A DNA stretch of 64,000 bases. It comes from GWF2-50-93 sp049297395. Its GTDB lineage: Bacteria > Verrucomicrobiota > Lentisphaeria > Victivallales > GWF2-50-93. Below are positions 25,709 to 33,816 of the stretch, in pieces; positions within the stretch are counted from its first letter, which is position 1; each line of letters begins with the position of its first letter. The stretch lies in NCBI GenBank assembly GCA_049297395.1, contig JBAQUG010000455.1, positions 1 through 64,000 of the forward strand, written 5' to 3'. The translations under genes were made by a program, and so were the position numbers. Below the pieces are notes generated by a model. It saw only the letters and a list, made by a program, of their open reading frames with translations. It searched no databases and was not told where the DNA came from.

Positions 25709-26655
25709 GAAGGAAGAACCAGACGATACTGATAACCGGCGGCGGTGGATTTCTCGGTTCCCACCTCTGCGAGAGGCTTCTCGACGACGATCACGACGTG
25801 ATATGCCTGGATAATTTCTTCACCGGTTCAAAGGAGAACATAAGGCATCTGCTCAACCATACGGGATTTGAACTCATCCGCCACGATATCACCTGGCCGA
25901 TCTACCTCGAAGTCGATGCGATATACAATCTGGCGTGTCCGGCCTCTCCGGTTCATTACCAGCACGATCCTGTGCAGACGACGAAGACGAGCGTTCTCGG
26001 CGCGATAAACCTTCTGGGAATGGCGAAGCGCCTCAAGGCTCCGATAATGCAGGCCTCGACTTCCGAAGTCTACGGCGATCCGGCAATGCATCCGCAGAGG
26101 GAGGAATACTGGGGCAATGTCAATCCGATCGGCACGAGAAGCTGCTATGACGAAGGCAAGCGCTGCGCTGAAACATTGTTCTTCGACTATTACAGGCAGC
26201 TGAACGTGTCGGTCAAGGTCGTCAGGATCTTCAACACCTATGGCCCCAGGATGCAGATCAACGACGGCCGCGTCGTAAGCAACTTCATCGTACAGGCGTT
26301 GAAGAACGAGGATATTACAATATATGGCGAAGGGCTTCAGACCAGGAGCTTCTGTTTCGTGACGGATATGATCGAGGGGTTCGTGAAGATGATGCATACG
26401 CCGCATGGCATTACGGGTCCCATCAACCTCGGGAATCCCGGTGAGTTCACGATGATAGAACTTGCCGAAAAGGTCATCAAGCTGACAAAATCAAAGTCCA
26501 GGCTTGTTTATAAACCTTTGCCGAAGGACGATCCTGTCAGGAGGAAGCCCGACATTTCCAAGGCCCAGAAAATACTCGACTGGCATCCGACCGTCCCTCT
26601 CGACGAGGGGCTTGATCGGACCATTGCATATTTCCGGACGCTGCTGAAGAAGTGA
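25705..26655 (+). CDS. UDP-glucuronate decarboxylase (UDP-xylose synthase)
   Basis: An extended SDR enzyme of 316 residues that makes UDP-xylose from UDP-glucuronate. It has TGGGGFLGSH (11-20) for NAD, 'YNLACPASPVHYQ', 'QASTSEVYGDP', the catalytic Tyr-x3-Lys in 'SCYDEGKRCAE', 'RIFNTYGPRM' and 'RSFCFVTDMI', all matching the UXS group. It starts at GTG, overlapping the preceding stop codon. UDP-xylose may feed envelope glycan synthesis; an L-arabinose-type product would need further enzymes not present here. Confidence 0.88.
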   Translation: MRRKNQTILITGGGGFLGSHLCERLLDDDHDVICLDNFFTGSKENIRHLLNHTGFELIRHDITWPIYLEVDAIYNLACPASPVHYQHDPVQTTKTSVLGAINLLGMAKRLKAPIMQASTSEVYGDPAMHPQREEYWGNVNPIGTRSCYDEGKRCAETLFFDYYRQLNVSVKVVRIFNTYGPRMQINDGRVVSNFIVQALKNEDITIYGEGLQTRSFCFVTDMIEGFVKMMHTPHGITGPINLGNPGEFTMIELAEKVIKLTKSKSRLVYKPLPKDDPVRRKPDISKAQKILDWHPTVPLDEGLDRTIAYFRTLLKK

Positions 26656-26664
26656 TGGTAAGTA

Positions 26665-26688
26665 TTCACATGAATATTTACATGTGAA
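26665..26688 (+). repeat. 8-bp hairpin downstream of the decarboxylase
   Basis: TTCACATG (26665-26672), 8-nt loop, CATGTGAA (26681-26688). No T-tract follows. Confidence 0.4.
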
Positions 26689-26753
26689 GGAAATTGCATA
26701 AATCCAGTTGCAGTAATGCAAACTTGCATTATAATATGTCCCCTGTGTGTTTA

Positions 26754-26781
26754 TTGACGCGGCTTTTCTGGAAGGTATACT
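26754..26781 (+). promoter_or_regulatory. Promoter of the rpsP operon
   Basis: TTGACG (26754-26759), 16-nt spacer, TATACT (26776-26781). This would give a leader of about 125 nt before rpsP and is the strongest promoter-like sequence ahead of the translation gene block. Confidence 0.7.
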
Positions 26782-26913
26782 GGATACGAAATCCAGGATG
26801 CGGGGCAGGTAAAATACGAGGAAAACGACATCTGTTTCCGAGTTCTGGCTGCAATCCTCCGGGGCGCGGAAAATAGCACAGTCACAACAAATATTGGTTA
26901 AAAAGAGGACAGT

Positions 26914-27213
26914 ATGGTAAGAATCAGGTTGAAGAGAGTTGGCGGCAAGAATGAGCCCAGGTTCCGTCTTGTAGTCGCAGACGTCCGCCATCAGAGGGAC
27001 GGAAAATTCATCGAGGAAGTTGGATTCTACAATCCGGTGAAGAATGAACGTAAAATCGAAATGGACAGGATCGAATACTGGCTTTCAAAGGGGGCGAAAC
27101 CTTCAGAGACAGTCCAGAGCATGATCAATTATGCGCGCAAGCAGGCCGGCAAAGTTGAAGCCGCAGCGGTTGCTGCGATCCAGCCGAATGCTGAAGCCGA
27201 GAAGAAAAGCTGA
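26914..27213 (+). CDS. rpsP: 30S ribosomal protein bS16
   Basis: A 99-residue ribosomal protein with the conserved 'VRIRLKRVGGKNEPRFRLVVAD' start (seen in parts) and 'EEVGFYNPVKNE'. The last 20 residues are an Ala/Glu/Lys tail. It opens the rpsP-khpA-trmD-rplS-rnhB operon. Confidence 0.97.
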   Translation: MVRIRLKRVGGKNEPRFRLVVADVRHQRDGKFIEEVGFYNPVKNERKIEMDRIEYWLSKGAKPSETVQSMINYARKQAGKVEAAAVAAIQPNAEAEKKS

Positions 27214-27237
27214 AAATAAATTAGGGGAAATTCCACC

Positions 27238-27573
27238 GTGTTAAGCAAACTGATGCAGATGTTCGGAAAGAAAGACAAGGACAGCAGTTCAGCTCCTGTA
27301 GCGGCGAAATCTGAGAAGAAGGCTCCTGCGGGGTCGCACGACCTCGAAAATTTTGTAGACTATGTTGTCAGGGCTCTCGTCGACCAGCCGGATTCTGTCA
27401 AAATCCAGATTGAAAAGCTAGAGAATTCCACAGTTATCAAGATTAACTGCGCAAAAGAGGATATGGGTAAGGTAATTGGAAAGAACGGCAAGACCATCAT
27501 GGCGATCCGTTCACTTGTAAGCGGAGCAGGCGGACGCCTTGGGCAGAAGTTCTCCGTCGAGGTTGTTGAGTGA
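27238..27573 (+). CDS. khpA: KH-domain RNA-binding protein KhpA
   Basis: A 111-residue protein with one KH domain. The RNA-binding GxxG loop is GKNG in 'MGKVIGKNGKTIMAIR'. KhpA proteins usually have about 75-80 residues; here about 30 extra Lys/Ser/Ala-rich residues precede the domain. KhpA pairs with KhpB in binding many RNAs. The start is GTG at 27238 with AGGGGA upstream. In many genomes rpsP-khpA-rimM-trmD is the order; rimM is missing here and trmD begins at once. Confidence 0.88.
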   Translation: MLSKLMQMFGKKDKDSSSAPVAAKSEKKAPAGSHDLENFVDYVVRALVDQPDSVKIQIEKLENSTVIKINCAKEDMGKVIGKNGKTIMAIRSLVSGAGGRLGQKFSVEVVE

Positions 27574-27574
27574 T

Positions 27575-28276
27575 TTGAGAATAGATATCATCACAATTTT
27601 CCCTCAGGTGTTTTTCGGGCCGTTCGCGGAAAGTGTCATAGCCAGGGCGGTCGAGCGGAGGATTGTCGAGATAAATGCTGTGAATCTGCGTGATTTCACG
27701 CATGACAAGCACAGGTCGGTCGATGACAAGCCGTACGGCGGCGGGCCGGGGATGCTGATGAAGCCCGAACCGATTTTCGAGGCTGTTGAAAGCCTGAGGA
27801 CTGCTGGATCATGTGTGATCCTGCCAAGTCCGGGGGGTGAAGTTTTCACCCAGAGGATCGCGAGGGAGTTTACGAAGCAGGAGCATCTGATATTTCTCTG
27901 CGGCCATTACGAGGGTATTGATGAAAGAGTTCGCGAAGGCCTTGCGGCGCGCGAGATTTCCATAGGTGATTATGTGCTGACCAACGGCAATCTTGCCGCG
28001 ATGGTTGTGGTTGACGCAGTGGTCAGGCTTCTGCCGGGAGTGCTGGGATCGGAGGAATCCAGAGTGACAGAGTCATTCAGCGAGGATCTGCTCGAGTATC
28101 CGCAGTATACGAGGCCGGAAGTTTTCAGGGGAATGAAGGTGCCGGAAGTTCTCCTCTCCGGGAATCACGGAGAGATCGATATGTGGAGAAGGGGACAGGC
28201 AGTTGAAAAAACAAAAAAAGTCAGGCCGGATCTCATACGCCCGGCGATAAAAAAGAAAACAGAGGAGAGAGACTGA
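27575..28276 (+). CDS. trmD: tRNA (guanine-N1)-methyltransferase
   Basis: Methylates G37 in tRNAs to prevent frameshifting. It belongs to the SPOUT (knotted) fold, with 'YGGGPGMLMKPEPI', 'LCGHYEGIDERV', 'ISIGDYVLTNGNLAAM', 'LLPGVLG' and 'YTRPEVFRG'. The TTG at 27575 gives the standard N-terminus RIDIITIFP. The frame is open further back into khpA, but those codons do not match the family. The gene begins 1 nt after the khpA stop. Confidence 0.95.
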   Translation: MRIDIITIFPQVFFGPFAESVIARAVERRIVEINAVNLRDFTHDKHRSVDDKPYGGGPGMLMKPEPIFEAVESLRTAGSCVILPSPGGEVFTQRIAREFTKQEHLIFLCGHYEGIDERVREGLAAREISIGDYVLTNGNLAAMVVVDAVVRLLPGVLGSEESRVTESFSEDLLEYPQYTRPEVFRGMKVPEVLLSGNHGEIDMWRRGQAVEKTKKVRPDLIRPAIKKKTEERD

Positions 28277-28277
28277 T

Positions 28278-28643
28278 ATGAACATCATGGATAAGATTAA
28301 AGCCAGCCAGTGCAAGACAAGCGTACCCGAGTTCTTTCCGGGGGACGCAGTGAAAGTCTATACCAAGATCAAGGAAGGCGACAGCGAGCGAATCCAGGTA
28401 TTCGCAGGCACTGTAATCGCAAGAAAAGGTTCCGGTATCGGGGCGACCTTCACCGTCCGCAGGATCGCCTTCGGACAGGGAATGGAACGCATATTCCCGT
28501 TGAACTCTCCCAGGATCGACAAGATAGAAGTTGAAAGACACGGAAAGGTGCGCCGTGCAAAACTCTACTACCTCAGGGAAAAAGTCGGTAAATCAGCTCG
28601 TGTCAAAGAGCAGAGATACGATGCGCAGGAAGCCAAGGCCTGA
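28278..28643 (+). CDS. rplS: 50S ribosomal protein bL19
   Basis: A 121-residue protein with 'FFPGDAVKVYTKIKEG', 'QVFAGTVIARKGSGI', 'TFTVRRIAFGQGMERIFPL' in short segments and 'VERHGKVRRAKLYYLRE', clear bL19 signatures. It starts immediately after trmD. Its 3' end overlaps rnhB by 23 nt. Confidence 0.97.
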   Translation: MNIMDKIKASQCKTSVPEFFPGDAVKVYTKIKEGDSERIQVFAGTVIARKGSGIGATFTVRRIAFGQGMERIFPLNSPRIDKIEVERHGKVRRAKLYYLREKVGKSARVKEQRYDAQEAKA

Positions 28644-29295
28644 TTTCCTCAAACCTAACTCCAAGCTCCTGTCTTTCGAAAGGGAGCTCTGGAGGAGCGG
28701 TGTCAAATTCATCGCCGGTGTTGACGAAGCTGGAAGAGGTCCTCTCGCGGGACCGGTAGTCGCCGCCGCGGTCATCTTTCCGTATGGTTTTCGGATACCC
28801 TCGGTTGACGATTCAAAAAAACTTTCAGAAAAGCAGCGCTGCGAACTCCGCAGGCTCATCATGGATCTCCCCGGCGTCATATATGCCATATCCGAGGTGC
28901 AGGCCGAAGAGATTGACAGAATCAACATCCTCAGGGCCACCCATCTGGGAATGCGGAATTCTCTTATGAACCTCACTAAGGCGCAGATCGCCCTCGTGGA
29001 CGGACTCAAAGTTCCGAACCTGCCGGTCGAGGCCAGATTCATCGTAAAGGGCGATTCAAAGTCCGCGAGCATCGCAGGCGCAAGCATCCTAGCAAAAGTC
29101 CACAGGGACGAAATAATGATGATGTACGCCGAAAAATATCCGCAGTACGGATTCGACAGGCATAAGGGATATGGCACGGAAGAGCATCTCAAGGCGTTGA
29201 AGAAGCACGGACCGTGCCCGATCCACAGGAAATCCTTCGCCCCGGTAAGGGACATAACCAATCCACATCCACTGCAGGGCGAATTTGCCCTTTGA
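28621..29295 (+). CDS. rnhB: Ribonuclease HII
   Basis: Cleaves RNA in RNA/DNA hybrids and at single ribonucleotides. The product (224 residues) shows 'GVDEAGRGPLAGPVVAAAV' (in parts; catalytic Asp35-Glu36), 'DDSKKLSEKQR', 'ALVDGLKVPN' with the third acidic residue, 'KGDSKSASIAGASILAKVHRD' and 'YGFDRHKGYGTEEH'. The ATG at 28621 lies inside rplS in another frame and gives a typical N-terminus; upstream codons do not match the family. Confidence 0.95.
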   Translation: MRRKPRPDFLKPNSKLLSFERELWRSGVKFIAGVDEAGRGPLAGPVVAAAVIFPYGFRIPSVDDSKKLSEKQRCELRRLIMDLPGVIYAISEVQAEEIDRINILRATHLGMRNSLMNLTKAQIALVDGLKVPNLPVEARFIVKGDSKSASIAGASILAKVHRDEIMMMYAEKYPQYGFDRHKGYGTEEHLKALKKHGPCPIHRKSFAPVRDITNPHPLQGEFAL

Positions 29296-29337
29296 TTGTC
29301 ATGAATTTTTTCATTGCCATGAAAAACTTATAAATAA

Positions 29338-29365
29338 TTGACATAATCAGGACAAGAAGTATATT
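29338..29365 (+). promoter_or_regulatory. Promoter of thrS
   Basis: Perfect -35 TTGACA (29338-29343), 16-nt spacer, TATATT (29360-29365). The predicted leader of about 93 nt before 29465 lacks the T-box antiterminator motif. Confidence 0.7.
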
Positions 29366-29464
29366 ATCCCTCTCAAATTTAAACAGCATGAGGATTTATA
29401 TTTTTTAAATGTCAGTAATCATTTGTTCCTACCAGATAGATGCCGGACGGGAGTTCTTCCTGTC

Positions 29465-31192
29465 ATGAGCACTTTTCCACTTGAAACTGTCCGCCACAGC
29501 TGCTCCCATATTATGGCTGCCGCCGTTAAAAGGCTATACCCCGACACCAGGTTCGATATCGGTCCCTCAACCGACGACGGGTTCTACTATGATTTCGACA
29601 TGGAGCACCGCCTTGGTCCGGAGGATCTTGAGGCCATTGAAGCGGAAATGCAGAAGATAGTTTCCGAGAAGCTTCCCTTCAAGAGGATGGAGCTTTCACG
29701 TGCGGAATCTGAAGACATCCTGAAGAAGGAGAAGCAGAACTTCAAACTGGAACGCCTTGCCGACATACCTGAAGGCGAAAGCATAACTTTCTTCCAGTGC
29801 GGGGATTTCGTGGATCTCTGCCGTGGTCCGCATGTAGAGCACAGCGGTCAGGCCGGTTCTTTCAAGCTGCTTTCAATTGCGGGCTCATACTACCGGGGCA
29901 AGGAAACCAATCCAATGCTCCAGCGCGTCTACGGAACTGCGTTTGCGAACGACAAGGAGCTCAGGAAATATCTCACGCTCGTTGAAGAGGCGAAGAAGCG
30001 CGACCACCGCAAGCTTGGAAAAGAGCTTGAGCTTTACACTGTTGCCGAAGATGTGGGACCCGGTCTCATCATCTGGCAGCCGAAGGGTGGCAGGATCAGG
30101 AACCAGATAGAGAATTTCTGGCGCGAGGAGCATTACAAGAACGGATACGAACTGCTTTACACGCCCCATATCGGCCTTGCAAAGCTCTGGCAGACCAGCG
30201 GGCATCTCGACTTCTACAAGGATGCGATGTATTCGCCGATGGAAATCGACAAGAACAATTATTATGTGAAGCCGATGAACTGTCCGTTCCACATACAGGC
30301 CTACCAGACGAGGAACCGTTCATACCGCGAACTTCCTCTTCGCTGGGCGGAACTCGGCACGGTATACCGCTACGAAAAAGGCGGAGTCCTGCATGGGCTC
30401 CTGCGTGTCCGCGGATTCACCCAGGACGACGCCCATATCATATGCACCCCTGAACAGATTGAGGACGAAATAGAGAGGGTTCTCAAGTTCAGTCTCTATA
30501 TATGGAAATGTTTCGGCTTCAAGGAAGTCAATGCGTACCTTGCGACCAGGCCGGAAAAGGCTGTCGGCGAGGAATCGCGCTGGGCACAGGCCATCGTCTC
30601 GCTTGAGAAGGCTGTCAACAAATGCGGGCTCAAATGCGAAGTCGACAAGGGCGGCGGGGCATTCTACGGGCCAAAGATCGACTTGAAGGTCAAGGATGCG
30701 ATCGGACGCGAATGGCAGACCACCACCATACAGTTCGACTTCAATCTGCCGGAACGTTTCGACATGAATTATATTGCGGCCGACGGACAGAAGCACCGTC
30801 CATACATGGTCCACCGCGCCCTGTTCGGTTCGCTTGAAAGATTTTTTGGAATACTGATCGAGAACTGCGCGGGAGCATTCCCGCTATGGCTCGCTCCTGA
30901 ACAGATCAGGATTCTTCCGATAACCGAAGAACAGCATGAAGCGACGTTGAACCTGGCGAACAGGCTCAAGGAGCTTGGATTCAGGGTCGACTACGATCTG
31001 CGCACCGAGAAGATCGGCGCAAAGATCAGGGATGCAAGAAATCTCCGCATACCCATGATTGCCGTCATCGGTGAAAAGGAAGTCGCGGCCGGGACTGTAT
31101 CGGTCAGAAGCCGCAGGGAGGGCGAGCTTGGCGCCATCAGCATCGACACTCTCATTGAGAAGATGAAGATGGAAGTGGCGGAAAAACTCTGA
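29465..31192 (+). CDS. thrS: Threonyl-tRNA synthetase lacking the TGS domain
   Basis: Charges tRNA-Thr. At about 575 residues it starts directly with the second (editing) domain, 'TVRHSCSHIMAAAVKRLYP' in pieces with the HxxxH metal site, so the N-terminal TGS domain of the usual 640-residue enzyme is absent. The editing motif 'CRGPHVEHSGQ', the class II core ('MNCPFHIQAY' with the zinc Cys, 'RYEKGG', 'GLLRVRGFTQDDAHI') and the anticodon domain ('RVDYDLRTEKIGAKIRDA') are all intact. ATG 29465 is the first methionine fitting the family; a TTG at 29423 would add 14 residues that still give no TGS. Confidence 0.95.
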   Translation: MSTFPLETVRHSCSHIMAAAVKRLYPDTRFDIGPSTDDGFYYDFDMEHRLGPEDLEAIEAEMQKIVSEKLPFKRMELSRAESEDILKKEKQNFKLERLADIPEGESITFFQCGDFVDLCRGPHVEHSGQAGSFKLLSIAGSYYRGKETNPMLQRVYGTAFANDKELRKYLTLVEEAKKRDHRKLGKELELYTVAEDVGPGLIIWQPKGGRIRNQIENFWREEHYKNGYELLYTPHIGLAKLWQTSGHLDFYKDAMYSPMEIDKNNYYVKPMNCPFHIQAYQTRNRSYRELPLRWAELGTVYRYEKGGVLHGLLRVRGFTQDDAHIICTPEQIEDEIERVLKFSLYIWKCFGFKEVNAYLATRPEKAVGEESRWAQAIVSLEKAVNKCGLKCEVDKGGGAFYGPKIDLKVKDAIGREWQTTTIQFDFNLPERFDMNYIAADGQKHRPYMVHRALFGSLERFFGILIENCAGAFPLWLAPEQIRILPITEEQHEATLNLANRLKELGFRVDYDLRTEKIGAKIRDARNLRIPMIAVIGEKEVAAGTVSVRSRREGELGAISIDTLIEKMKMEVAEKL

Positions 31193-31346
31193 TAAAAATT
31201 GAAACGGAGTCTCGGCGAACCGGAGATACGGAGCTTGAAACTTGAAGTTGGGAATTTGTTGGAGTTCACAGCTTTAGCGTGTCTTGGGATTTGTTTTGGA
31301 TTAAAAAATTCGTTTTTAGTAGTTAATAATATAGGAGGGCCTGCTT
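31193..31346. repeat. thrS-infC spacer with shared repeat word
   Basis: Contains GGAGCTTGAAA followed by TTGGGAAT (31230-31255), the same pair as at 2931-2961. Just before it is a symmetrical CGGAG-rich stretch (31206-31231). It ends with the strong infC ribosome-binding site AGGAGGG (31333-31339). Confidence 0.5.
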
Positions 31347-31862
31347 ATATCTAGGTTAGTCAAAGCCGGCGATCGTTTTCTCAGCGGTCGGGAAATTCGT
31401 CTTATTGGTGCCGATGGAAGTCAGCTTGGGGTAATGACTTTTACGCGGGCGCTCGAACTTGCGAAGCAGGGCGGGCTGGATCTTGCGCTTGTTGCGGACA
31501 ATGCGACTCCGCCTGTATGCAGGATTGTCAATTTCGGCAAGCTTATCTACGAGCAGAAGAAGAAGGAGAAGGAGCAACGGAAACTCCAGCACGCACACAA
31601 GGCGAAGGAGATAAAATTCAGCTGCAACATAGATCCTCATGATTATTCGATAAAAATTAATCATGCAATTGAATTTTTACAGAAGAGCTATAATCTAAAG
31701 GCCTCCATGATGTTTAAGGGGCGTGAAATGGCCCACAAGGAACTCGGCTTTGGCATAATGCAGAAGGTCGTAAAGGACCTTGAGGGACATGGAATAGCTG
31801 AGGCCCCCCCTAAACTTATGGGAAGAAGCATTATAATTAACTTTAATCCTGCACATCACTGA
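31347..31862 (+). CDS. infC: Translation initiation factor IF-3, AUA start
   Basis: IF-3 keeps ribosomal subunits apart and proofreads start codons. The first ATG in frame (31434) would remove about 29 conserved residues. The frame upstream encodes 'GREIRLIGADGSQLGVM', exactly the conserved IF-3 N-terminal domain, and contains no ATG, GTG or TTG. ATA at 31347 lies 7 nt after AGGAGGG (31333-31339), ideal spacing; a CTG at 31341 is too close. Rare starts such as AUU are a known feature of infC and allow IF-3 to repress itself. The product has 171 residues, normal length, with 'KAKEIKFSCNIDPHDYSIKI' in the C-terminal domain. It heads infC-rpmI-rplT. Confidence 0.9.
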   Translation: MSRLVKAGDRFLSGREIRLIGADGSQLGVMTFTRALELAKQGGLDLALVADNATPPVCRIVNFGKLIYEQKKKEKEQRKLQHAHKAKEIKFSCNIDPHDYSIKINHAIEFLQKSYNLKASMMFKGREMAHKELGFGIMQKVVKDLEGHGIAEAPPKLMGRSIIINFNPAHH

Positions 31863-31921
31863 GAATGGCTGGCATCTGCCTTCGCAGCAGCATGAGCGGA
31901 AAAAAACAAAGGAGACAAACG

Positions 31922-32122
31922 ATGCCCAAGATGAAGACAAGGAAATGCGCTGCGAAGCGTGTGAAAATGACCGGGACAGGCAAATTCACTCATTTCAGGG
32001 CCGGATCCAGACACCTCAAGACGGGAAAGAGCGGCAAGCGTTCACGCCGTCTAAAAAAGAACACTCTGGTCAGAAGCACTGAAATGGCGAGAATCCGCGC
32101 GGCTCTGCCTTACGGAGTCTGA
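31922..32122 (+). CDS. rpmI: 50S ribosomal protein bL35
   Basis: A 66-residue basic protein beginning PKMKTRKCAAKR, with 'FRAGSRHLKTGKSGKRSRRL' in parts. ATG 31922 has AAAGGAG upstream at good distance. A longer frame from 31865 adds 19 residues foreign to the family. Second gene of the infC operon. Confidence 0.95.
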   Translation: MPKMKTRKCAAKRVKMTGTGKFTHFRAGSRHLKTGKSGKRSRRLKKNTLVRSTEMARIRAALPYGV

Positions 32123-32167
32123 TTTCATTAATTTCAAAAACAACTACTATTTTCAGGAGATATCACA

Positions 32168-32524
32168 ATGCCAAGAGTAACATTTGCAGTTCCGTCACGC
32201 AAACGCCGTAAGCGCGCGCTGGATCGGGCGAAGGGGTTTTATGGTGCAAGCAGCAAGCAGATCCGTACGGTCTATGACGCGATCGACAAGGCTGATGCCA
32301 ACGCTTATATCGGCAGGAAGCTGAAGAAGCGCGAGTACAGGGGGCTCTGGACCATCAGAATAAATGCAGCTTGCCGTTCACTCGGCACGACCTACAGCAA
32401 GTTCATGAATGGTCTCAAGAAGGCCCAGATCAATGTCAACCGCAAAGTCCTCGCGGATGTGGCGGTCAAGGATCCTGAAGCATTCAAGGTGTTTGTCGAG
32501 AAGGCAATGGCAGCTCTCAAATAG
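32168..32524 (+). CDS. rplT: 50S ribosomal protein bL20
   Basis: A 118-residue protein with the family start 'VTFAVPSRKRRKRALDRAKGFYGASSKQ' (seen in parts), 'YIGRKLKKREYRGLWTIRINAACR' and 'YSKFMNGLKKAQI'. bL20 represses its own operon in many bacteria. Followed by a strong terminator. Confidence 0.97.
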   Translation: MPRVTFAVPSRKRRKRALDRAKGFYGASSKQIRTVYDAIDKADANAYIGRKLKKREYRGLWTIRINAACRSLGTTYSKFMNGLKKAQINVNRKVLADVAVKDPEAFKVFVEKAMAALK

Positions 32525-32547
32525 CAGCTTCTGTAATAATCATACTG

Positions 32548-32580
32548 AAAAGCGCGGGTTTCATCCCGCGCTTTTTTTTT
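32548..32580 (+). terminator. Intrinsic terminator of infC-rpmI-rplT
   Basis: AGCGCGGG (32551-32558), loop TTTCAT, CCCGCGCT (32565-32572), then eight T residues. Confidence 0.95.
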
Positions 32581-32663
32581 GATAAAAAGTCAATTATTTT
32601 CAAAATTCCGCCAATAGTGCCGCGTTCCGTCCGTTATAACTTATAAAACACGGATGATATATT

Positions 32664-33251
32664 ATGATTGCAGCACTATCAAACAATGTTTTATCAGATT
32701 GCATGATGGAAGAAAATTCAGACAGGGATCATCTGAGGAAATTTTCGAATGGCGACAATGACGCCTTCTACGCTATTTTCCGCAAGTACGAGAAGTCCCT
32801 CATTAAATACATCTATGGATTCACCTTTGATTCCGAACTGAGCAAGGACATCTGCCAGGAAACCTTCCTCCGGCTGATCAACAGGCCTCCACTGTTTTTT
32901 CTTGGAGATTCAATAAAGCCCTGGCTTTTCAAGGTCGCGAGGAACAAGTCCATAGATGCGCTGCGGAGCCGGCATAGCAAGGGCGCGAGTGAAACAGAGC
33001 TTTACAACCAGTCGAAGAATTGCGAGGAACACCCCTCTGAGCTTCTTTCCCAAGATGAGAATATCGGCAGGTTGAAGTCTGCCATGAAGAATATCCCGGA
33101 AATGTACAGGGAGATAGTTTCACTCCGCGTATATGGCAGGCTGACATTCAATGAAATATCGAAGCTTCATGGGATCCCTATGGGTACGGCGCTGTGGAGA
33201 ATGCAGAAGGCGGTATCTCTTCTGAGAGAGGAAATGGAGAAACAAAAATGA
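32664..33251 (+). CDS. ECF-family RNA polymerase sigma factor
   Basis: A sigma factor of about 195 residues with only regions 2 and 4. Region 2 is seen as 'DAFYAIFRKYEKSLIKYIYGF...DICQETFLRL...KPWLFKVARNKSIDALR' and region 4 as 'IPEMYREIVSLRVYGRLTFNEISKLHGIPMGTALWRMQKAV' (in parts). The start may instead be the ATG pair at 32703/32706. The stop codon overlaps the start of the zinc-binding anti-sigma-like gene (ATGA), the usual arrangement for an ECF sigma and its inhibitor. The target promoters are unknown; the third gene, an exported protein, is a natural candidate. Confidence 0.9.
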   Translation: MIAALSNNVLSDCMMEENSDRDHLRKFSNGDNDAFYAIFRKYEKSLIKYIYGFTFDSELSKDICQETFLRLINRPPLFFLGDSIKPWLFKVARNKSIDALRSRHSKGASETELYNQSKNCEEHPSELLSQDENIGRLKSAMKNIPEMYREIVSLRVYGRLTFNEISKLHGIPMGTALWRMQKAVSLLREEMEKQK

Positions 33252-33760
33252 GCCAGCAGGAAAAATGCAGCCAGCTTGAGCAGAGGGCCCTGTCGCTCGG
33301 GGAATTAGGGGAATGGGAGGAGCACGCTTCAGGCTGCGAGGACTGCATGGGAAGGATCCGGATACTGAAGATGCTTGATGAAGATTCCAGAGAGCTGGAT
33401 CTCAGGCTGGATCGTAAAGGCATTGCCGAACTCGAAAAAGCTCTCGCCCAAAGGCCTGATTCCGGCAAACTCATGTTTTTAAGGCTTTCCTATGCGCTTC
33501 AGTTCATGGCCATTATTGCGGCAATAATCCTTGTTATTCATTTTTCATCCAGGGCGCCGGCCGTGGAAAAGACACATTCAACAGATAAAAATATTCTTGC
33601 ATGGGATATGAAGGTTTCAAGCCAGGATATCGGCAGGAGGATCAGTAATGCGCTTAAGACCAGACATCCTGTGACTAAAAATCTTAATCCTGTCAACAAG
33701 GCTACAAACTCGTTGAAGAGGAAGGTGATTGAGCTTAGGAAGAACATGGAAAAAGTTTGA
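33248..33760 (+). CDS. Putative membrane anti-sigma factor
   Basis: A 170-residue protein starting inside the sigma stop codon. His26-x3-Cys30-x2-Cys33 ('EEHASGCEDC') is the HxxxCxxC core of zinc-binding anti-sigma (ZAS-type) domains. A single membrane helix (about 84-100, 'LQFMAIIAAIILVIHF') separates the cytoplasmic part from a basic extracytoplasmic tail. The gene order and motif make an anti-sigma role likely; the periplasmic part has no recognised sensor domain. Confidence 0.7.
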   Translation: MSQQEKCSQLEQRALSLGELGEWEEHASGCEDCMGRIRILKMLDEDSRELDLRLDRKGIAELEKALAQRPDSGKLMFLRLSYALQFMAIIAAIILVIHFSSRAPAVEKTHSTDKNILAWDMKVSSQDIGRRISNALKTRHPVTKNLNPVNKATNSLKRKVIELRKNMEKV

Positions 33761-33816
33761 GGTTCCCTTGAGGAATATGTTTAGAGGTTCACTAAAAATA
33801 ACAAAAGGAGTTGAAG

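Noticed and set aside
26694..26876. Small open frame in the rpsP leader
   Set aside because: It overlaps the proposed promoter, lacks a ribosome-binding site and has no similarity to known leader peptides.
29366..29464. T-box leader for thrS
   Set aside because: The leader is under 100 nt and lacks the conserved T-box antiterminator sequence.
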